From Megalonaias nervosa (lineage: Eukaryota > Mollusca > Bivalvia > Unionida > Unionidae): a stretch of 64,000 bases of DNA. This document shows, in pieces, positions 13,601 to 28,531 of the stretch. Each line of letters opens with the position of its first letter. The stretch's first letter is position 1. The stretch spans positions 1-64,000 of the forward strand of contig JAECUM010004319.1 of NCBI GenBank assembly GCA_016617855.1. The letters run 5' to 3'. Under the pieces are notes generated by a model, which saw only the letters and a program-made list of their open reading frames with translations, made no database searches and was not told the DNA's origin. The position numbers and the translations under genes were made by a program.

Positions 13601-16600
13601 AAGAAATGCTATGTTTAAAGTTTCAAAGGGTTCTATGGTCAAACATATCATGGATACAGATAGTAAAAGGACAAATTATACTCTTACAGATATTAGTTTA
13701 TCAATGCAGCAACCCATGTCACCTAATAACTTTCTTCTTACCAAGCCCCAAAGCTAATGATATATAAAAAATAGTAAAGACATTTTTCTGGAAAACTGTC
13801 TATCTAAAGCTGTCAAAGAAAGCAAATTTTTAAATAAATTATGTTTCTCGAAGAAAATTTACCTGATCAAATTAACATTAGGAATATAAGCTTACTACAT
13901 TCTGAATCCAACCCTCCTAAAGAGAGAAAATAGTCATTTCCATCTATATCATACTGATGATGTACAGTAACTCTTGCCTATTACCTCCCATTGCTGATGC
14001 CAGGTGTCGCTAGTTTTAAGCTGAGCAATATATCAACAAGGATGCTCATATTGTGAGGAGGTTGGAAGGGTTTTAAAGTAATGTGATCGGCTTATTCTCT
14101 GAGAAATATAATTTACTAAAAAAATTTACTTTCCCCTGCAAATACATTCCATGACCAAATTAATGTTAAGAGAATAGGTAATAGGAGGAGGGAACGCTGA
14201 GCATCCTACCAATACCCAAGGGAAGAAAGGCGGGATTCTCTGTATGAAAGTTTTTACCAATACCCACGGGAAGAAAGGCTGGATTCTCTATATGAAAGTT
14301 ATGCTTCTCTCATAACTTGAAAGCAGCACAGCCGATGGTCATGTGATCTGTGGCAAATATACCTGGCTAAGATGATTATTGACATCTTGTTTTACTGACA
14401 AACGTTTTTACAGCCTAATCCAGTGAAAGCATTAATTATGTCACTCAGGAGGCTGTGTCATCTTTAACTGGGTCTGGTGGTGATCAGGGCAGCTGTAACT
14501 GGACCCTCCAGATTCAAATTTTGTCTCTACAGAGATAAAAACTAGAGACAGTTGACTGCATGCCAACCAACAGCTTCTACTATAATTAAACAATTACTTT
14601 TGAAAATGAGACAGAAATAGCTCTAATTTCATTGGCTTATATCACCATCAGGCAACTCTTATCTTTTAAAACTTCAAAGTATGCCAAGTGTATGACCAAC
14701 TTCAGTCACAACTATAGGGCTTGAGTGTTGATATCCTCTTTCATGACATTTACTGGGGGAATGAGTTGTTTCCTTGTTCCATGACTTTTCTCTCCATGTC
14801 CTTCAATTAATGCTTGAGGGCATGGACAAGATCCTGTATAGTCACATCCCTCCATGTCTTTTGAAGACATGGAGCATACCATGACTCTTAGATTGCACAC
14901 TGTTGCAGCCAATTCCTTGTTACAGAGCCTGAATTATTAATATGACCATAGAATCCATCCTTCCATTCAAAACTGAAGCTAGTTCTAGTCAAATGAAATG
15001 GCATATAACTCACTCACTCTGTATGTCACCCATGTTATGTATGTTAGTAGTTTCTAAGGGGTTCTGGCTAAAGACTTTATCTGAATTGAGCTATGTCAAA
15101 ATCCTTGAAAAGATTCCAGTTGTGGCCTTAAGACACCCAAAGGGACAATGTTGTTGACTCTGCACCAGTATTTGAATGCTTGCCACTTTCCCTCATAAAA
15201 CTTCAAAGTGGAGAGCTTTCTTGCTTGTGATATGCCCTCTACAAACAAAGGTTCAAATTCTTTCCCTTGTAAGGCTCCATTGACAAGAGCCAGGAGTGAC
15301 AGAGGAATTGGTCCCGACATAGATGGCACACCTGTGACCATGGATGTTTGAGAAGATTCAGCTTGGCCAGGAATTTGTCTGATTTGTACACTGATATAGA
15401 GTTAGGAGCATGAATGCATATACTGAATGATGATCTGGTTCGCCACTGTTTGAGGAGGAAGGCCACCTCCAATGATTTTTCCAACATTACTAGGACTATT
15501 TTCCCACAGAGATGGTGCTTCCAGAACTGAATGGTACTGATTATGGGCCTTTCATTTCCAGAAGGCTGATGTGAAAGGTATTTCCTGAAGCCCCTACTTG
15601 CCACTTACCATATCAAAGCCCAGCAACAGGTGGACAGTCCCCAGCCACACGTACTGGCATTCATACATACTGTATCTTCCGGTTTGATTCTTTCTAGAGG
15701 ACTTTCTATTGTGATCTAACTGTGGTTGCACCACTGGTGCAAGAATGATAATAGCTCATTCATAAGCTTGACCTTTTGACTGAATAGATTAGAAAAGGGA
15801 TGCCACTGAGCCAGCAAGTTCATTCATAAGGGGTACATGAAAAGAAGACCCAATGAGATCAGATATGCAGCCCAATGAATAATCCAAGATGTTGCAAAAA
15901 CTCTTTTGCTGTAATCCACTCTATAACTGTGATGATCCATACAACACAAACATGGGGAAGTAGAACATGATTGAAACTGGTGATAAACTCCATAACTAGA
16001 TGGACAAAACACTGGAATGGATGAAGTTCTGACTTTTCTCAGTTCACTAGAAAGTAAGAGATGACTTGAAAGGGATGAGAGGTTTATGCTCTTGACAAGA
16101 ACAGAAGTTTCTTGAGGATGTCATGCAAAAATGCTGCTGTCACTGTGGATGAAAACAGGAACAGGGTGATGACACAGTCCATAGCTTTTGTAAAGGCAAA
16201 TGCAAAAGAACTTGAAACTGGTAAACATTATCTCAGTATGCAAAATGAAGAAATTTCTGTGATGTTAGGTGAACAGGGACATGAAAGAATGCATCAGTCA
16301 AACTGAGTGTTATGTGTAGGCTCGTACAAAAGTAACAAATGAAAGAGTGAAGCCAACAAGCTTTGTAAATTTTAACAAAATAATTTATTTCCCTAGAAAA
16401 CAAGGTAAAAATATGAAATAGGACTTACGGTTTCTAAATACAATCCAAAATTTAATCCTAGAATTGAAAAATATAAGTCCTATCACTAAACAGTTGTAAT
16501 TGAATCCAGGTTCGAATCTCGATGAAGTTCCAATATGGAAGGCGATGACGTCAGACGAGGTTGTTGTACTGATGGCAACAGTTCCTCGTTGAATCACAAT

Positions 16601-19600
16601 TTATAATGTTCCTGTTTAGAATTCCAGAATAAATTTCCACTAAATGTCTTTGTCCCAAAATTTTATAAAGAAAGCGCTTGTTTTGTTTTCCAGAGAATAT
16701 AAATTATTAAATCCCAAAAAATAGATGGAATTCGAAACAAACTGGCATCAACGATAGAAACACCTTGAGCTCTAAAGGTGTAAAAACACGACTGCTTGGG
16801 TCTACTAGAAAACATCTATTTTAACCCGCGATTTTAGATCACATGGTGGCTCACGTGATGGGCTACGTGATCTCTAATTTGAACAGCGCAGTAAAAAAAA
16901 TGTCATTCAGCACGTAGCTTAGAATAGCCCTATCTAAGAATCAGATTCTCACACTGGAAATAAATAAAAAAAGAAAGGCTGTTTACAACTTAGCTAACAT
17001 GTGGGCCGAACATGACCTTGATAATAGCCAATCGTTTTCATGTAATGTTTACAAACGTCTGAACCAAGGGGAGCTAAAAATAGTGATAAAGTAATATTTT
17101 GCATTCTGAACAGAAGACTGAATTTAAAAAAAAAAAATATCAAATCCCATGAAAATAATCATTACAATAAAATGTAATGAAACAAAATTATTAAAAAAAA
17201 TGATTTAAAACTAACACACAAGCAATTTAATTACATATTCGTAACATGAGAATGATGGCAAACTCATCTATCTAAGGGAGAGTCAGATCGATCATGCTGC
17301 CTCTATCCTGAACCTGGGTGGTACTACAGTCAAACCCGGTTATCTCCATTACTTTGGGGGGTGTAAAAAAAATTGTTGACATAACTTGGTCCCGAGATAT
17401 CAGGGTTTAGTTGACAAATATACTGCAGATCAATGATTATGCATCTAAATCACCAAAACTTAGGAGTTTAGTTTCTAAAAACAAATGGCATTTATAATGC
17501 ACTATAAAAATAATAATTCAGTCATACCAGGTTGCAGAAAAAAAGAAGACTGGAAGTCTTTTATACTAGATTAAGTAACAAGTCACATTTTTACAATACT
17601 TAAGTTACTGTAAGAATGTCAGTGCTTTAAAGTTCTTTTTTACTTCCCTGTGAATAGGCCAATTTAAGTACATGTATATGTAGGACTGTACTGTTTTTTT
17701 GTTTTTTTTTAAAGTATTTTCTTTTGTTCGTGTTGACTTTAACTAGTAGCAAAAATGTAACTGACCAAAACTGTGTGTGAAAATCGATCGCTTTTGTTGA
17801 TCATTAGAGGTTCTTTTACACCAGTATGCTGGTTTTTACCGATAAAATTTGCCTCTAATACTGAAAAAAAGATGAGGCTGCCAGTATTCATGTACTGACA
17901 AACTGTAAAGTGTGTTTAAAGTCTTTAAAGTTAACCGTCTCAACATCAGATTCTGTAAGAAGCTGACTTATTCTGTTCATACAGTTGTTGTCCCATATCC
18001 CTCCTGACTTCGATCAGGACTATCAGCAACAACATAGTGCCTGAAGGAGTGTCTGCATATCACTTTGATGGAATGCAAGGTTTTGATATTCAATTCAAGA
18101 TAAAATTATACAAATAAAAGCAATCCGCTTTCTATTTCATAGACGTTACTCTTATCAGTCACTTTCTGCTTTGTTCTATTTGTGCTGAAGAATCTGTAAT
18201 CATGGCACAGCGATAGACAACTTCATTTATAAAAAAAATACTGGGCGCTATGAATGATGTCCAGTTCTTTTAATGACTCTCACAATTTGGACTGCTGAAT
18301 CCCAGGTATGTTTGTTGCCTGAAAATCACTAATGAGGCTAAATCCAACATAAAAGTTGTGGCTGTAATATTATGTACAGCATGAAATACATTTTTATCAA
18401 TTTTAAAGAAATATGGAGCAGACATGTTGATAGCCATCAAATTTTTGTGTAAGGCCAGTTGTTAAGCATAAAATGTGACCAACTGCATTTTTATGCCAGC
18501 AGGATATAAACGTTGCTGGTGCTCAGCTTTCTGAAAATAAAGTCTTATAGCTGCCCAGATTGCATATTTTGCTGGGCAGACTGTGAGTATTTTCTCTGTA
18601 GGCCTGCATGGCAATAAGGGATAGAGGTTATTCTAAAGCCAGTAAAAACCTTGTAAATTTCTACCACAGCCATAAAGCTGAACTCAGTCTACTCCATCAT
18701 TGGATCTGAGTAGGTCAGCTCTCCAGGACTATCATCACATTTACGGTTATCCTGGTCTACCTCTTTCTTCCATTTCTCCATAAATCATGCCTGGCGACAT
18801 GGAAGAGGCATTTCTGTCATCACTATACCAATCATTGTACTATTATTGTGGGTAGGCCATGAACATATGGTTAGCCAGGCATATAGGATAAATTTGTTGT
18901 ACGGTACAGATGAGTGGTTTGTCGGTAGATTGGCTTTTACAGTTGTCAACTGTGCAGACAGTGATATAGATGGCTCCAGTACATGCCATGCTGTAGTTAT
19001 GGTGAGATGGATGGATCTGTCAGTAAGATGCCCATAATTATGCATGTTTGGCGGCTTCATAGATGTGTAGGTGGTATGGGTTGCCAATATGACCAATGTA
19101 CAGTCACTTGTCACGTGATACAGATGACTGGACAGACTGTTTGGCAGTTGGGACAGCATTGTATGATATTACTGTATCATATGATAGGTCATGACGATCC
19201 AGTAAAAGCCCCATGCACACAGACTTACAGGCCCAATACCATGCTCAGACACTCCCATAACGCTGTCAAAATTATCTATTGATGTTTGAGATGGACAAAT
19301 GGGCTCAACAAAGTAACCGTGTTGTCACCTATTGTACTCAGTGATGCATCTGTAATTGAAATGATTGTGTAGAGGACTGTGATGTCAGCAAAACTGCAGT
19401 GGCTTGCTCCTCCACTTGCGCTGAGGTGATGGTAGCCAATGTTGTCATATGTCACCTTTGGTAGTGGGGACCCCAACAACAGATACCCCACTAACTCGCA
19501 ATTGATTTCATCTAATGGTGAATCTCAACACATCAGTTTGCTTGCTGTGAGATTTACTTCTTTCTTCTCTGTTTTGACACTCTTCTGCAGAACTGTTGAT

Positions 19601-22600
19601 TAGATATCTTCTGACCACATGGTACATACAGTGCATGTCGGAGATGATGTACATTTAGTGCAGGCAAGGCATGTTGCATGTGCTTTCTCATTTGCCTTTA
19701 ATTTCTTACACTTAGGACAGTTCTTCATCATGACAAGAACAATGAAAAAATTAATAAAATAACTTGACATGTTTATATGCTGCAAAAACAACACCCATTA
19801 CTAGAGTGAGCAAACTACAGAGAGTGAACACAAAATCATGAATCACAACATGCATCAGCAATACTGTCTTGGAGCATATGGTCAGAAAAAACCCCACAAA
19901 GTCCATGAGTGTGACACATTCACAAAAAAACTCGTCATAAGAAAAAAAATAATGCACACTGCCTCAAAAATAATCATTATTATGCAATCAAAACACCGAT
20001 TCAGGTTTAGTTGTTTGGAAACCATGGAGATAAAACAGATTTTGAGAGATATACAGTACAACATTGACTGTACTGAAGCAAAAGCTTAATACCAGGTGGT
20101 GGCAAGGGAAGTTAATGGGCAAGATTTTACTGACATTTATCTATATCAGGGGTCTCAAACACGCAGCCCATGGAGTTATTTCCCTGCAACGACACCCGGA
20201 ATTTGTAACATAATAATGCACATTTTTTCTTTACAACCAGGCAGTTTTGATAAAAATTTGATTGTTACATTGCTTAGTTCTTGTTTCCAACAATTTCAAC
20301 TGGCTATCTTTTATATGAGCCACTTTCACTGTATGAAAGGTTTTCAGTGATGCAGCCTTCTGGCCAATGTATTAGTCCTCATATGCCCCTCATGGTGATT
20401 TGAGTTTGAGACCCCTGTTTATAATATAAACAGAAAAGACTATTTTTTGTGGGCTGGATTCAGGAAGTATTAAGCTTATATTCCTAATATTAATGTGATC
20501 AGGGATCAGTGGAACGTATTTGAAGGAGAAGCATCATCTGTACTTTCTGTTCATCGTAAATGCTTGGAATGTGTAACAATGTCTGCAATCATGCATGTTT
20601 GTGTACACATTTCTTTGTCTGCAGAATCCATCTTTTGTTGTTTCTGTGTATACTAATACTTCTCTTGTATAATATTTATTTTCCAACTACATTTGATATT
20701 TTTAAATCAACAGGTTAACTAAGCTAGATTGAAATGCACACGTGCCAGGATACATACCAAAATACATCCTGACACAATATAGAAGCTAGACTGAAATGCA
20801 CACGTGTGCCATGATCCATACCAAAATACATCCCGACACAACATAAAAGATACATACCAGGACACATCCAATAAAGGGTGGGAAATACTGGTTAGATCCA
20901 GAGAGGATTGTGTCAATGCTGGTATTGATCAGATTTACAGTGTCCTGAATCTCTCTATCAGTCTTCACTTCATCCATCTTCTCGAAGATGGACTTGAAGA
21001 TGGAACCAAACAGCAGCTTTGCAACAGTGTTGTTCCTCTAAAAGCAGAAAATATGTCATATATAAAATAAGTACAATGTCTTGATAAACTGTCATTCTTT
21101 TGTTGAATCACATATTGTATTTCTTTTTTAAATTACTTGAAATAAACAAATATTTAATTCCCTTTATTATTCGGAGAACTTGCACTTAGGGCTGCTCCAT
21201 TTAAACACACCTGGTACCCTGGGAAGGCACTTTTTAAAAGATAGACGCCAAGATACTCTGATTACTCAGGGAGTTTGCATGAAAATGATACAAAGTTCTA
21301 AATTGCATCTACTCCACATTAAAAGTGCCTTCATTGGGACTCAAGTATAATTTACTGGAACAGCCCTTACATTTTTTAATGTTCGATCTTTTTAATGTTA
21401 TTGACTGCATGCTGAATTCTGCCAAAGAGAGACACTGCGCGAGTGTAAATATGTAATGAAGATCAAATTAAAGACCTCTCCAAATAATAATAATTCTTTA
21501 TTTAAAGAGGGAAGCTAATTAGAATACAGATGTATCTAGTCTCCCTTGAGGAACTCTGCTACTTTCTAACAGTCTACATGCATGAATCTTACTAACAAAA
21601 TGTGTACAAGATGCAAGAAATCGTATTTAAATCAGTGGTCTGAGTAAAGCAAATAAAACATTTTAATACAAGCTATTTTACCAACATAACAACAGCATTT
21701 CATAATTCAACAGACAGGTACACAATACATATTTAGTGTAAGAGTATACATGCAGACACCAGTGCCAATGGTAACAGCAGATTTGAAAAGACAATGCAAC
21801 TTAAGGTAAGCACATCAAATTATGCTACAACACCACAGACAACATGCAGATGCACAATATATATATATGTGTGTGTGTGTGTGTGAACATATGTAACACA
21901 TCAGAGAGGGGACTTGATAATTTAAATATGGAATATAAATATTTTATTGTTTAAAAGCATGCATGATGTCAGTGATTAAAGCTGATTAAAAGACAAAACA
22001 ATAGCACAATACATGCAGCTAAAAGTCTTCACGTGATAAAAAAAAGTGACATCAGGAGAAATGAGGATATTATAAGTTAAAATAGGAGAAGATGCTTACT
22101 TAAAATAGACATTATGGTAGCAGGATTTAAGTCTCGACTATCCCAGTGAAAAAGGTAACCCTACATCTTAAGTGCCATTTACCACTAAACAGATAAACCT
22201 ATTGCACATTGCAGCCCGAGCCATGTCTGAAGCAGCATGTAGAATTCTTTGAAATCAGAAATTGTTTTTAGTTCTTTGGGCAGGCTGTTCCAGACTCTAC
22301 AAGCATTAAATCTGAAAGCTTACCATACCTAGTGTTCATTACTCTTGGTATTGTTGCCAGATTTTGGTTTCTTAGACTGCATTTAAAGTGACCAGATTAC
22401 TCAAGTAATTAGGTGATTTTGTGAAGTATCTTGGATGCTTCAGTTGCCATATTTCCTAATTTTCTAATGTGAAGAGTAGGAATGTTTGCTTTCCTTAGCT
22501 GAGAATCATGAGCTAGTAAAATCATCCAACACCAGTTTTAGTGCCCTATATTGTATTTATTTCCATTTTGACCGAGTTACATTTGCTACAGTAGTGCCAG

Positions 22601-25077
22601 ATAAAGGGGTAGTAAATGAAATCTGACCTGATAAAGCATTTATAAATTAGTAGCTTAGTGTTAGTGGACAAACAGTGTTTGTGATGTTGCAAGACGTTTA
22701 ATTGTCTTGCTGCTTTTTGACAGATCTTAGATATTGGTTGCTACAATTTAGTTGAGAATCATTATTTACTCCAAGGAGTTTCATACAGTTGTCACATGTT
22801 ATTTCATGGTTTTCTACAGTGATATTGGTTAATTTTTGCATGTTTGTGCCAAGAATAATAGTTTGGAATATCTGAAGGTGCAGGAATAACAGCCTGGAAT
22901 TCTGAGTGTGGAATAACAGCTTGGAATTTCTGAGGGTGTAGGAAAAGTAAAGTCACAGCATTTAAAAACAAGATGCCATGACCTAACATAACTCTGGACA
23001 TATCAATCATAATTAAACAAAAGACAGATCAGCATGCAGAGACAAGACAGTTGGAGTAGAAACATGAGATTTTATAAGATATAATGACATGTAGAAATCA
23101 ATTAAAAATTAAGTGTCAGGTATTTGAGGTATTTTTCTTTAAAAGTTGCAACAGATGTGGCTGATGTAACTGATGTGGCTGATGTAACAGAAGTGGCTGA
23201 TGTAACTGATGTGGCTGATGTAACAGAAGTGGCTGATGTAACTGATGTGGGCAAAGAATTCCACATGTTTGTCCCAGAATATTTAAGACTACATCAAACT
23301 TGTTCAGTCTTGGGTCGCAGGTATTTCAAGTGGCCATGTGAGGTGGACCGACAAACATATGGCCCTTGAATTTCATCAAACAGTTCTCTCCTTTATTTGG
23401 ATATATTACGATTTATACATCTATAGACAAGTACCACCTTGTTAAAGTTTATTCTGTCATTTATTTGAAGCCATTTCAGTTCATGGAAAAGAGTCTAAGA
23501 TGCTGTGTCAAAAGGAGCATCCAAGATCAGGCGTGATACTCTTTTATTTCTATCTTGTTAATTGTTTCTGACTGACTATTGGAGCAATATCCCCATATTG
23601 TCAAACAACAGTCAATGACTGCAAAATATAAGCTTTGTAGTACATTATTCTAGCCTGTATGGGTGGGTATTTCTTAATTGTACTTAGTAAAGTTATTTTA
23701 CTTGATAGAAAAATGTAAACACCATCCAGCTTAAGGAAAGTGAGCAGTGGACATATTGATATAATTTTCCCACCAAAGTCATTGTGTGTAATGAGTTACA
23801 ATGCCAAGTAACATAGCACACCCTACAGGGTCATGTTTTGTTATAAGTCATCTGTTTGTGTGTATCATGTATATAACACGATCTGGAGTACTTAAATTTA
23901 GAGATTGGCTCTCTTGTGAAAATTTCATTTTCTGGATCCAATACCTATTTAATACACTGAAGTATACGGACAGAACAATATTTTGGGAAAAAAGGAGATG
24001 TGTTTGATAGGACTGGTTTGTCCATTATGCTGAATATGGTATACTAGACTCCTGAGACTGCAGTTTAAGCATTCATGTAACTGATTTTGCATATATCTGT
24101 TTGTTGTGTATTTATACATTTAAGACCACTCAGATGTGTATGGCCATGTTATTAAGCTCACATGGGCTAGAGCTTGTAGAGGAGCGATGATGTATGAATA
24201 TTTGATCTGGATATCTGGGAGATCGCCAGTTCTGTACTTCCTGTACATTGTCACTTGATGTTCCCTCTGTAACTTCTGCTCACGCTGGATCTCCTGAAAA
24301 ACAAAGATAGATTCTATACATATAGAATCAAACTCGCTTCAAATATTTATATTTTTTGGTATGTTTTTCTGCAACAACTTTTTTGTGTAATCTGAAAGAA
24401 AAGTGCCAGTGGCAATGTTTGTTCAAATAACTACATCAACTTCTAATAAAGGTCCCATCTTAATAAAATAACAGTTCTGCCCACTGTGACTTTGAAAACC
24501 TACCATATATACTTGTATACAAGTTGAGTTCAAATGCAAATACTGACAGCACATTATTTGATGGCAGATCAGGATCTATGTTGTCATTTCTACTGATTAC
24601 TCCTGCCAAGCTACATAAACCCATGACAGAAGTCTGTGCCATTTGCAGCCGGATTCAACTTATAAGGCCATAACTACATCCAATGTTTATGCAATTTTGA
24701 ATTACTGAAAATACTACACATACTGTGTGTTTTTTAAATTAAAAAAGAAAAACGTTAAACAATGACCTTAATTAAAAACAATTTCCTTAAACTATTATGT
24801 CGACTAATGGAAGTAGAGTCACACACTCTGGCACCTAAGAGATTGCTATATCTAACTTTTGAAAATAGACTTGAGAAAAATCGATCCTATTGTATATCAT
24901 GTGCACCATAACATTTAACAACTAACACTAAACTGCAATGCACACTTGTCTACAATGTCCTCAAAATGTCTTATAAAATATCACTCATTATAGTGGGAGA
25001 CAAACCAGATGTGATGGTTTACTGATATTCTGTGTGCATGACAAACCATTATTATTAATAATTTTATTGTAAGTGCA

Positions 25078-25129
<52 letters not shown>

Positions 25130-25133
25130 CATG

Positions 25134-25164
<31 letters not shown>

Positions 25165-28100
25165 AGTAATATATCACTGAACAAGCTTAAATATCTAATC
25201 CAGTCATCTCTTTCATAATAATTAATAATCCTATCAAATCTAATTTTATTCCATTTGACTGTTCTCATGTAATCCTGCTATATCAGAAACATGTCAAAAT
25301 GAACACACTGATTTATCCTTCACTGACACTGCATACCTGTTAGAACATGCCGTGTCACACGAAAAACATGATTTTTGACCCCCCTCCCCACGGTTGTGTT
25401 TCAAAACACAGTTTTCATGAATTTTAATCCCAAAGTTTTTTCAACAACAAAAATCCCTTATATTTCTTATATGCCTACAGTCTGCAGGCTAGTATGTATA
25501 AACAGTAAACAGTCCATCTCAAAGCTCAGCTAAACCTATCCACAAGGCATACAGCAGATACAGAGGTACTTAAAAGGTAATATGGTCAGCAATAAACAAC
25601 CACCTTTCTGAGATTACTTAATTGGCCAAGGATAGGGTGATGTGTCATGTCAAAATTCTGCTGTGGGAAAGCCCATTTAGCTAATTTGCATAGGTAAAGT
25701 ACACAAAATAGAACAACCCAATTCATTTGAAGATAAGTACATCAAAGAGATGTGTTGAATGACAATCACTGCACTCAATGAGACTGTTGAAAATAACTTT
25801 TATAAAGTTTGTGATCACGGCAACATTTCTTTGAAGTCAAGATTTTTACTCGTTATGTAAAATTCAAAACACGATTATTTCAGTTGTCAGAATAGTGTTC
25901 AGGCATGATTCATTTTTTACGAGTGTGATTCAAGAAGCAGCACACTATCAGCAAAGCAAGCAAATCCCAGCAAAAATAAATTTCAAAACTACAGGCTGAA
26001 GGAGTTTTATTTTGTCAAACATGGCAGCACAGTGGAACATTTAATTCACTGCACATACTGCAAACAATGTACTGACATAAGTGTACTATAGCCTTCAAAA
26101 TTGGAGCACTGCCTGTACGTAGCATATCTGACATGCTGAACTGAACATTCAGATTATTCATCTTTATTATTATTTGTTACCTTATTCTCGTTTCTGGGGA
26201 AAACACCATGTCAGAACGACTTTCCATTTCTAAGAAGTTACAATAACAAGACTTTAAAGATGGCCGACATGGTGGCCATATTGGATGTCAGACAAGCATC
26301 ATTTTCATTTCGTACCAACATACATCTTTTAGCGAAACTCCATGTCGATATGACTTTTCATCTAGTACAAGTAGTAATAAGATGTTCAAGCGGATCAATG
26401 TGGTGGCCATCTTGGATACCAGACTGTCACAATTTTTATTCAGGACAAACTAGAAACCATAAGAAGTCTTCTGGTGAAATCCCCATGCCAACATGACTTT
26501 CTGTTCAGGTGGAGAAACTTTCTATGTTGACTATATTGGATGTCAGATAGGTACCATTTTTATTTTGGACCAAGTTGATATAAGAATTCTTTTAGTGGAA
26601 ACCCAATCTTAATAAGACCCATCCATTTTTTGGTGGAGTACTGATAGCAAAATTTTCAAAATGGCCACTGTTGTGGCTATACTGTATGTCCAGGTGGCAC
26701 CATTTTCATTTAGGACCATCAAAACATCATAACAAGTATTCTTGTGAAAACCCCATGCTGACCGAACTTTCTATTCAAGAGAAGTAGCAGTAACAAGATA
26801 TTCCAGTCAGCTTACCTGGTGATCATATTGTACATCAGATCGGCACCATATTCATTTAGGGCATTATAAGAATTCTTTTAGTGAAACACCATGTTCATAT
26901 GACAAGCAGTGATAACAAGATTGTTATCAGCGATGGTCACCACAGCAGCCATACTGGATGTCAGAATGGAACCATTCTCATTTAGGACAAACTAGATGTC
27001 ATAAGAAGTCTTCTGGTGAAAACCCTATGTCAATATAACTTTCCATTCCGCAACAGTAGTAAAAACAAATTTTTCAAGAAAGCTGCTGTGGTGACAATAT
27101 TAAATGTCAGATTGGCAACATTTTCATTAGGACCAACCAGACATAGTAACAAATTTTCTGGTGTGCAAGAAGTCTTTTGGTGAAAATCCCATGTTGATAT
27201 GGCCATACATTTAGCAGAAGTAGTCATAAAATTTTCAAGATGGCTGCTGTGGTGGCCATACTGAGTGTCTAAGCAGCAACATTTTGATTTATAGCCAACT
27301 AGATCTTGGGATTAATGTGTGTTTAAAGTTTCATGGCAATCCTCCAAGCAGTTGTGGATGAGTAGCAATAATAAACTTGTGCTAACAGACAGACAATGGG
27401 CAACAGGCCACCCCACAAGTTCTTATGCTCTAAAACCAGCAGAGATAAAAACAGCATCTAATTCTATCTTTTAAGTCATACAGTTATTTTCATATGATTT
27501 TAAAGAATTTAATTTTATTTTGCAAAATCTGATCAGTGACAGATTCACACAGCCGTGATTCGAGACAGGAACAATGGATATATTTCTTATCTTGTCACTC
27601 ACCCATTTCATGTTGGCACTGTTCATCTCATGGCCTTTTTCCTACTAATGAACCCCAATAAAGCTTCATCAAAATATCTGTAGGAGTTTAAATGAGACAG
27701 TCTGGATAATGAGACTGGACAGTGACTTAACTGATCTCTAGTTCTGACCTTGACCTTGAGGCAAAGGGTATGACTTTAAATACACAAGACATTGTCAAGT
27801 CAAGAGACATAACAGAATAAAGTATCATAAAAATATCTTCACTGATTCAAACGCTACACACATACATGGACAGAGGTCACTGACATGTATTTTCCTTTGT
27901 CACAACACTGACCATTTGGCAGGGGCTATAGTTATGTTATGTGACATAATGTCTAAGGTTTCATCAAAATATCTTCAGTGGTTTCAAACATTAAATGCCC
28001 TACATGAATACAAAGCGACAAAATTACATTTTTATTTGCCAAAGTCTCCGTGACCTTGACCTAATGGCTGGAGCATAGCTATGGTTTACAACACACCATT

Positions 28101-28484
28101 CAGTCATGAAAGAGGATTGGGGAAATCATCTTTAAAATGTCTGCAGTTCTTCAACAGTTACATTCCTGACAAGGCCACAGAGTGACATCTTTTGCTAGAT
28201 CTTTACTTGGAGAATTATCATGTAGTCATGTTTTATACTTGGGCAAAGTTTCATGAAAATCTCTTACACCTATGAAAATAATGGGCTGGACAGGTAAATC
28301 TTAATAGATAGATAGATGGATGGAAAATGCTATAATATGCTGAATGTAAGATGGACATACACAAGTATTTTTTGTCTTACCTAACAGCCACACCCAGTAA
28401 CATAATCCAACTACAGGGGTGGTACAAGGTGCAAGGTCACAATATGAGATCATATTTAAATTTTGTCTTGACTTTCATATGACT

Positions 28485-28531
<47 letters not shown>

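Larger units (their letters stand above)
7172..20857 (-). other. Large intron between exons 10 and 11
   Basis: A 13.7-kb intron, the longest seen. It holds tandem-repeat elements (7300-8190, 9225-9310, 12480-12800), a split SINE with nested insertions (9560-11570), a LINE fragment (12838-13745), a DIRS fragment (14560-16050), an LTR-like AT-rich stretch around 16310-16620, a lone pogo-like terminus at 17325, a zinc-knuckle remnant (19615-19720) and a hAT MITE (20147-20417). 16620-18780 and 8200-9220 show nothing recognisable. No missing exon is needed: exons 10 and 11 join in phase. Confidence 0.85.
21038..24161 (-). other. Intron between exons 9 and 10
   Basis: A 3.1-kb intron. It holds a LINE 3' fragment (21485-22930), an 18/36-bp minisatellite (23150-23252) and a further probable retroelement tail (23255-23720) that I could not classify. 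23720-24161 shows nothing recognisable. Confidence 0.8.

Noticed and set aside
18785..19282. Overlapping open frames of 99-124 codons on both strands
   Set aside because: Mutually exclusive frames without motifs; Thr/Ser/His-rich composition reflects local base bias. A transposon remnant is possible but unsupported.
24981..25268. Poly-tyrosine frame
   Set aside because: Translation of the (TAA)n microsatellite on the minus strand.
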